Positions 6,261 to 10,812 of a stretch of 10,812 bases of DNA are shown piece by piece. The DNA lies in the NCBI GenBank assembly GCA_946620335.1, contig CAMONF010000081.1, positions 1-10,812 of the forward strand, written 5' to 3'. Made by a program: the position numbers and the translations under genes. The DNA comes from an uncultured Clostridia bacterium (GTDB taxonomy: Bacteria; Bacillota; Clostridia; Lachnospirales; Lachnospiraceae). Each line of letters begins with the position of its first letter. The first letter of the stretch is position 1. Under the pieces are notes generated by a model. That model did not search any database, was not told where the DNA came from, and was given only the letters and a program-made list of their open reading frames with translations.

Positions 6261-6295
6261 GGCTTTGGAGGGCTGCATGCAGGATTCTGACTGAC
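6261..6295 (+). pseudogene. Decayed duplicate of the HAD gene 3' end
   Basis: This stretch matches the end of the HAD gene (6195-6229) at 29 of 35 bases. It lies exactly 66 bases downstream, in the same reading frame, and ends in its own TGA (6292-6294). The encoded tail ALEGCMQDSD mirrors ALEDCMRDPV. Weaker similarity continues upstream if a small gap is allowed (GACC..GTC..GGCCA in both). It is best explained by a short tandem duplication, or by the remnant of a second HAD copy deleted down to its tail. Nothing suggests it is translated on its own. Confidence 0.65.
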
Positions 6296-6392
6296 AGGCG
6301 GAAAGATATGCCGATGGCTGTTATCTGGGATTTGCGACGCTGGGTCGGCGGTTATATCAAATAATTGAATATTCAGAGGATATTAAAAAATG

Positions 6393-6428
6393 TTTGAGAT
6401 AATTTAAACAATTGTTTCGATTATCAAA
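6393..6428. promoter_or_regulatory. 36-bp inverted repeat upstream of the SH3 gene
   Basis: TTTGA, TAAT and AAACAA on the left are mirrored as TTGTTT, ATTA and TCAAA on the right, broken only by a two-base bulge (GA, 6398-6399) and one TT/CG mismatch. The centre is the perfect 12-bp palindrome AAACAATTGTTT (6406-6417). It lies about 60 bases before the -10 boxes at 6472-6485, so it could be an operator for the SH3 gene promoter. The rest of this 335-base gap (6229-6563) is AT-rich and shows no gene beyond the decayed HAD tail. Confidence 0.5.
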
Positions 6429-6471
6429 AAATAAACGGAACACTCTTGAAAAAAGTTCGCGCACAAGGTAC

Positions 6472-6485
6472 TATAATGCTATACT
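6472..6485 (+). promoter_or_regulatory. Promoter -10 region of the SH3-domain gene
   Basis: Two overlapping candidates are present: TATAAT (6472-6477) and TATACT (6480-6485), the latter preceded by TGC (extended -10). The string ATGCTATACTG is shared with the esterase promoter. TTGAAA at 6446-6451 is 20 bases from TATAAT, too far for an ideal -35. The leader would be 70 to 80 bases and holds the strong ribosome binding site AAAGGAGGG. Confidence 0.55.
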
Positions 6486-6563
6486 GAAAAAGTTGGCCGG
6501 ACAAGGTCTTAGCTTTTAAATAAGAAATGCAGTGTTAAAACTGTAAAAGGAGGGAATCGCAAC

Positions 6564-7280
6564 ATGAAAAAACGTCTTACAGCTTTGATGCTGGTCATTG
6601 TCATGGTCCTTTCCATGTTCATTGTCACCCAGCAGCCGGTAGCCGCCGCCACAACCAAGGTAGCCACCACCGCCGTCAATCTCCGCGACAAGCCGACCAC
6701 CGTGGGCAGCAAGATCAAGGTCGTTGTCCCGGAGGGCGCTTCCGTATCCGTCACGTCCACCACAGGCAACTGGAGCAAGGTAACCTACAAGAAGGGCAGC
6801 AAGTCCTACACAGGCTACATTTACACCAAGTACTTAAAGGCCAAGGAGACGACCCCCAAGACGGAGACTCGTGTCGTGGCTGAAGACCTCTACATGCGCA
6901 GCAGCATGTCGACGGCCAGCACCAGCAACATCATCTATGTCCTCAAGAAGGGCAGCAAGGTCACGATTCTCAGCTATGAGAAGAACTACTGGGCAAGGGC
7001 CAAGTACAGCTACAAGTCCGGCGGCAAGACCGTGACCAAGACCGGTTACATCCGCACCGGCCACTTCACCGACGACAAGTCCCGCATGGCCAACTACTAT
7101 GAGAAGACCAAGACGGCCCTGAACCTGCGGAGCACCACCAGCACCGCTTCCAAGGCCAACATCGTCAAGGTCATCCCCCAGGGCAAGAGCGTACTGGTTC
7201 TCTCCTACGTGGGCAGCAACTGGTATAAGGTCAAATACGCTGGCGTCACCGGCTATGTTAAGGGTGGCTACTTCGAATAA
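6564..7280 (+). CDS. Secreted protein with three bacterial SH3 repeats
   Basis: This 238-residue protein starts with a clear Sec signal peptide: MKKR, a hydrophobic core (about 7-22), then QQPVAAA with likely cleavage near residue 29. Three SH3b (SH3_3-like) modules follow, at about 32-91, 103-170 and 184-238. Their markers are VNLRDKPT, LYMRSSMST and LNLRSTTST at the start, and GYIYTKYL, GYIRTGHF and GYVKGGYF at the end. The mature part is rich in Lys, Thr and Ser and lacks any catalytic domain. SH3b repeats usually bind peptidoglycan, so it is probably a wall-associated binding protein (inference). Expression should be strong, with AAAGGAGGG (6546-6554) and its own promoter and terminator. 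It therefore looks like an independent unit, unrelated to the sugar genes. Confidence 0.88.
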   Translation: MKKRLTALMLVIVMVLSMFIVTQQPVAAATTKVATTAVNLRDKPTTVGSKIKVVVPEGASVSVTSTTGNWSKVTYKKGSKSYTGYIYTKYLKAKETTPKTETRVVAEDLYMRSSMSTASTSNIIYVLKKGSKVTILSYEKNYWARAKYSYKSGGKTVTKTGYIRTGHFTDDKSRMANYYEKTKTALNLRSTTSTASKANIVKVIPQGKSVLVLSYVGSNWYKVKYAGVTGYVKGGYFE

Positions 7281-7295
7281 TTGACGAAAGACAAG

Positions 7296-7326
7296 AACCG
7301 GAGGACTTGGTCCTCCGGTTTTTTTA
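7296..7326 (+). terminator. Intrinsic terminator of the SH3 gene
   Basis: AACCGGAGGAC (7296-7306), loop TTG, GTCCTCCGGTT (7310-7320): an 11-bp perfect stem running into seven T (7319-7325), 15 bases after the stop codon. It is a classic rho-independent terminator. Confidence 0.95.
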
Positions 7327-7336
7327 GGGTCTGTGA

Positions 7337-7417
7337 AAAAGTGGGAATGAGGGACGGTTCCTTTTCCCAGTTTTCTTTGAAAACTGGGAAAAGGAACCGT
7401 CCCTCATTCCCACTTTT
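7337..7417. repeat. Perfect 38-bp-stem palindrome of the GGGACGGTTCC repeat family
   Basis: Arms 7337-7374 and 7380-7417 are perfect reverse complements (38 of 38) around the loop CTTTG. The core GGAATGAGGGACGG plus TTCCTTTTCC matches the copy at 185-216. The perfect pairing suggests recent insertion or active maintenance. It sits between the SH3 terminator and the rhamnosidase start, and its right arm supplies the candidate -35 of the next promoter. RAYT-type mobilisation is an inference from the repeat style; no transposase is in the window. Confidence 0.9.
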
Positions 7418-7435
7418 CCTCCCCTGTGGTATGAT
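7407..7435 (+). promoter_or_regulatory. Candidate promoter of the rhamnosidase gene
   Basis: TATGAT (7430-7435) is preceded by TGG (extended -10). TTCCCA (7407-7412), four of six matches to consensus, lies 17 bases upstream inside the right arm of the palindrome. The leader is about 42 bases and includes a small hairpin, GGCCG (7449-7453) with CGGCC (7459-7463), just before the ribosome binding site. Confidence 0.5.
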
Positions 7436-7483
7436 AGGAGAAAAATAGGGCCGCTTGTCGGCCGAAGCAAAGTGAGGAACCCT

Positions 7484-10400
7484 ATGTCACTTACCATATA
7501 CGACTTAAGAACAGAATATCTCACGAATCCCCTTGGAATCGATAACGCAAGCCCCGTCATCTCCTGGAAGCTGGCCAGCGATGAAAGGAACACCTGCCAG
7601 GCCTCCTGCCGCCTCACCCTGGGCACCGAGCCGGGCGCGGCAGACACGTGGGACAGCGGCGAGCTGTCAGGCGACTGCTCCACGGGCCTTTCCTGCCCGG
7701 AAGGCATCCTTGCCCCCTGCACCCGTTACTATGTGACTCTCTGCGTCACAGACAATCACGGGGAGAAGGCAGAGGCGGAGAGCTTTTTTGAGACAGGTCT
7801 CATGGACCCGACTATGGCTGCCTGGGAAGGCGCGGAGTGGATCGGCTCTGCCGAGCCGACTCTGGACGCGGGGACGCGGGGCGTGTTTGGCATTTCCGTT
7901 AACTTCCGCCTAAAGGATGGCAGCACCTGCTGCGGTCTGGTCTTTGGCGACCAGGATAAGAGAATTACAGATCGTGACAATTACTTCCGGTTCGACGTGA
8001 ACGCGGCGACGATTCCGGCGGTTCTTGATATCTATCGCGTGGGCATCGCCTCCGATGACAGCGCCGACAGGCCCTGGGTCTCCCTGCCTCTCGTAGATGT
8101 GGATGATCCGGAGAAAAAGCCTGTCATCACGGCGGAGAACCTCTACGACGCCCATTTTCTGGACGTGCGCGTGACCGGCGACTGCGCCTGGACCTACCTG
8201 GACGGCCATCGGGTCGACGTGACGCATCAGACCATGCCCTGGGGAGCAGTGGAAGAGGGCCCGCGCCAGCTCAACCCCATGGGTCCCAATGACGTCAACA
8301 CCTATCCCCGCCTCAACCGGATCGGCTTCTACATGAAGCAGGGCCAGAGCGCGGATTTCTGGGACCTCAAGGTCCGGAACCTGAGAAAGCCCTGCGCCGT
8401 CGTCTATGAGGAGCCGGCCGCTTTCTGCTTCCGCGGCACGGAGGAGCATGCGCCCCTTCTTCCCAGCGAGGATTTCACGGAGGTCGAAATTTGTGCCGAT
8501 ACCGTCGAAGCGGACTGCAAGCTGACCTTCGACCCCAGCCACACTTCGATCCCCATGCTGCGCCGGGAGTTCGAGGTCGCTGACAAGCCCCTCGCCGCTG
8601 CGCGCCTCTATATCACGGCCCGCGGCATTTACGACTGCCAGATCAATGGAAATGAAATCACGGACACATTTTTCAACCCGGGCCAGACCCAGTTCGACAG
8701 GACCCTCATGTACCAGACCTACGACCTGACGGAGTGCGTCCATCCCGGCAAAAATGCCGTCGGCGTGATCCTCTCCTCCGGCTGGTGGTGCGACAGCCAG
8801 ACCTTTGCCCAGGGCAACTTCAACTACTGGGGCGACCGGGAATCTCTCCTGGCCAAGCTGGTCCTGACTTACGAGGACGGCACCCGCGAGGCGATTGTGA
8901 CCGATCCCGAGACCTGGCGCTGGTCGGGCGAAGGACCCTGGACCTACGCCAGCTTCTTCCACGGCGAGCACTATGACGCGACCCGGGAGGACGCTTTCGC
9001 CGGTTTTGCGGAGGCAGGTTACGACGACAGGAACTGGAAGAAGCCGATCGTGGTCGGAGTGACGCCTCTCCATCTTGAGGACGTCGAGGGCAATGCCTTC
9101 ACCAAGTGGCCCTGCGTCAACCTGACGGAGCCGGAAATCGTCGGCCAGACGGGCGATGGCGTGTACGCCGGCGACGAACTGACCGCGAAATCCGTCACGG
9201 AGATCCGGCCGGGTGTCTTCATTTACGACCTGGGCGTCAACGTAGCCGGCGTTCCCAAGGTGAAAATGAAAGGCTTCCGGGGGACAACTGCCCAGCTCCG
9301 CTTCGCCGAGATCCTCTGCCCCGACTTCCCGGAATTTGCCGGCCGGGTGGGGACCCTCATGGTGGAGAACCTGCGCGACGCCGACTGCACCGACCTCTAC
9401 ACCTTCAGGGGCGATGCGGCGGGCGAGGTCTATATGCCTCGCTACACCTTCCGCGGCTGCCGCTATATCGAGATCAGCGGCGTTCTTGAGGCGCCGGCTG
9501 TAGAGGACGTGCACTTTGTGACTTTGTCCTCCGTCCGGGAATTCACCGGTGACGTCCGGGTGGACAACGACCTGGTCAATTTCTTCATGGACAACGTGAG
9601 GCGGTCCATGCGGTCCAACTTTATCAGCGTTCCCACGGACTGCCCGCAGAGAAATGAACGCATGGGCTGGAACGGCGACACCTCCATTTTCTCCCGCACG
9701 GCCACCTTCAATGCCGACACACGGGAGTTCTACCGCCGCTGGCTGAAGGCCAGCCGGGACCTCCAGGCTCCGAATGGGTGCTTCCCCAACATTGCGCCTG
9801 TGGGCGGCGGTTTTGGCGGCTACACCTACAACAGCGCACCGCTCCACGTCTGCTGGGAGCTTTACCAGCAGTACGGAGCCCTGGACATCGTAAAAGAGAA
9901 TTACCAGGCCATGAAGGCCTTCATGAACTACACCGAGCAAAAGGACGCCGAGACCGGCGACATCGCCGCGCCCATGACCCTCGGCGACTGGCTGGCGCCG
10001 GTGGAGACGGACGTGCAGCTCATCTGCCACGCTTTCTTCGGCTACAACGCCAGGATCATGGCCCGGATGGCTGCCGCTGTCGGGGAGACTGAGGACGCCT
10101 GCCACTACGAAAAGCTCTATGGCGACCTCAAGAAGGCCTTCAACGAGAAATGGTTCGACGCTGACGGCCGCACAAAGGACGACACGCAGTGCTCCTATGC
10201 GTTGCCGCTGGCCTTCCACATGGTGGAGGATGGGCTCATTTCCAAGGTCGGCGACCGGCTCAGCGAGAGTACCCGCCAGAACGGTTGGCTGGTCAGCACC
10301 GGCTTCTACGGCACGGCGCCTCTCTGCTCCATGCTGACGGAGACAGGCCACAGCGACGACGCCTACCGGCTGATCACCCAGACCGGGTGCCCGTCCTGGC

Positions 10401-10795
10401 TCTATCCGGTGACTCAGGGAGCCACCTCCGTCTGGGAGCGTTGGGATTCCTTCACCACCGAAAAGGGCTTTGGCGGCCACAACAACATGAACTCCTTCAA
10501 CCATTATTCCCTGGGCGCCGTCCTCGAATGGTTCTACGCCTACGTCCTGGGCATTCGCCGCGACGAATCCGCCCCGGGCTACCGGCATTTCACCCTCCAG
10601 CCGGACCTCCACGGTTTCGGCCGCGCCGAGGGGCACTTTGAAACACCATACGGCGAGATCAAGGTCGCTCTGACCCGGACCGGCAAAGGCTCCGCCATCG
10701 AGGCCACTGTCCCCGTCAGCACCACCGCCACCCTCGTTCTCCCGGGACATGCTCCCGCGACCCTGGTCAGCGGCAGCTACAGATTCACCTTATGA
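7484..10795 (+). CDS. GH78 alpha-L-rhamnosidase, large form
   Basis: This 1103-residue enzyme removes terminal alpha-L-rhamnose from plant glycosides or pectin fragments. The N-terminal domain has the family opening LRTEYLTNPLGID (8-20) and ends at EWIGS (118-122). A beta-rich segment of about 210 to 230 residues separates this from MLRREF (358-363), where ordinary GH78 proteins have only a short linker. The Bac_rhamnosid_N carbohydrate-binding part (YITARGIYDCQINGNE) follows. The (alpha/alpha)6 catalytic domain holds DCPQRNERMGWNGD: Asp719, general acid Glu725 and Asp732. The general base is Glu985 in SVWERWD. The C-terminal beta-sandwich (GIRRDESAPGYRHF onward) is complete. No signal peptide is present, so it is cytoplasmic. 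A GTG at 7472 opens the frame earlier but is itself part of the AGTGAGG binding site, six bases before the ATG at 7484, which is preferred. Seventeen bases remain after the stop. Confidence 0.95.
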   Translation: MSLTIYDLRTEYLTNPLGIDNASPVISWKLASDERNTCQASCRLTLGTEPGAADTWDSGELSGDCSTGLSCPEGILAPCTRYYVTLCVTDNHGEKAEAESFFETGLMDPTMAAWEGAEWIGSAEPTLDAGTRGVFGISVNFRLKDGSTCCGLVFGDQDKRITDRDNYFRFDVNAATIPAVLDIYRVGIASDDSADRPWVSLPLVDVDDPEKKPVITAENLYDAHFLDVRVTGDCAWTYLDGHRVDVTHQTMPWGAVEEGPRQLNPMGPNDVNTYPRLNRIGFYMKQGQSADFWDLKVRNLRKPCAVVYEEPAAFCFRGTEEHAPLLPSEDFTEVEICADTVEADCKLTFDPSHTSIPMLRREFEVADKPLAAARLYITARGIYDCQINGNEITDTFFNPGQTQFDRTLMYQTYDLTECVHPGKNAVGVILSSGWWCDSQTFAQGNFNYWGDRESLLAKLVLTYEDGTREAIVTDPETWRWSGEGPWTYASFFHGEHYDATREDAFAGFAEAGYDDRNWKKPIVVGVTPLHLEDVEGNAFTKWPCVNLTEPEIVGQTGDGVYAGDELTAKSVTEIRPGVFIYDLGVNVAGVPKVKMKGFRGTTAQLRFAEILCPDFPEFAGRVGTLMVENLRDADCTDLYTFRGDAAGEVYMPRYTFRGCRYIEISGVLEAPAVEDVHFVTLSSVREFTGDVRVDNDLVNFFMDNVRRSMRSNFISVPTDCPQRNERMGWNGDTSIFSRTATFNADTREFYRRWLKASRDLQAPNGCFPNIAPVGGGFGGYTYNSAPLHVCWELYQQYGALDIVKENYQAMKAFMNYTEQKDAETGDIAAPMTLGDWLAPVETDVQLICHAFFGYNARIMARMAAAVGETEDACHYEKLYGDLKKAFNEKWFDADGRTKDDTQCSYALPLAFHMVEDGLISKVGDRLSESTRQNGWLVSTGFYGTAPLCSMLTETGHSDDAYRLITQTGCPSWLYPVTQGATSVWERWDSFTTEKGFGGHNNMNSFNHYSLGAVLEWFYAYVLGIRRDESAPGYRHFTLQPDLHGFGRAEGHFETPYGEIKVALTRTGKGSAIEATVPVSTTATLVLPGHAPATLVSGSYRFTL

Positions 10796-10812
10796 TGGGT
10801 CAACGGGCAGGG

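Noticed and set aside
7910..10750. A 946-codon open frame antisense to the rhamnosidase gene
   Set aside because: It is codon-aligned with the sense gene and stays open only because the sense gene avoids TTA, CTA and TCA codons, as GC-rich genes do. It has no recognisable domain, while the sense strand has all GH78 motifs.

Overview
The window looks like a catabolic stretch of a moderately GC-rich Clostridia-type Bacillota genome, possibly Lachnospiraceae. This is inferred from strong GGAGG-type ribosome binding sites, sigma-A promoters with extended -10 boxes, U-tract terminators, a GGGACGGTTCC-type palindromic repeat, and the style of the secreted SH3 protein. No ribosomal or taxonomic marker is present, so the assignment is tentative. 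Seven genes are supported and all read on the + strand. The spaces between them are large (about 120 to 335 bases) and several carry their own promoter.

Layout. Positions 1-449 hold no gene. They hold a long inverted repeat (1-132 and 239-370, 126 of 132 positions paired) in which each arm carries an outward sigma-A promoter, a 21-bp palindrome and an inward promoter-like -10 box. A GGGACGG-type repeat sits in the centre. The right-hand outward promoter feeds an SGNH esterase of the sialate O-acetylesterase (SASA) family (450-2030), an alpha/beta hydrolase (2251-3018) and a small HCxxGxxR phosphatase (3152-3613). After a hairpin, a new promoter and a structured leader precede a GH32 beta-fructosidase (3889-5346) and a Cof-type HAD phosphatase (5470-6228). 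An AT-rich 335-base gap follows; it contains a decayed copy of the HAD gene tail, a large inverted repeat and a promoter. It leads to a secreted three-repeat bacterial SH3 protein (6564-7280), which ends in a clear terminator. A perfect 38-bp-stem palindrome and a short leader then precede a 1103-residue GH78 alpha-L-rhamnosidase (7484-10795).

How the genes may work together (inference). The two glycosidases and two esterases have no signal peptide, so they probably act in the cytoplasm on small imported plant glycosides: acetyl or acyl groups removed by the esterases, rhamnose by GH78, fructose or sucrose(-6-phosphate) by GH32, and sugar phosphates possibly handled by the HAD enzyme. No transporter or transcription regulator lies in the window. 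The SH3 protein is exported and probably belongs to cell-wall biology rather than to this pathway.

The most unusual structure is the mirror-image promoter region at the left edge. Less striking are a phosphatase with a tyrosine-phosphatase loop among sugar genes, the decayed in-frame duplication behind the HAD stop codon, and a large extra beta-rich segment in the rhamnosidase.
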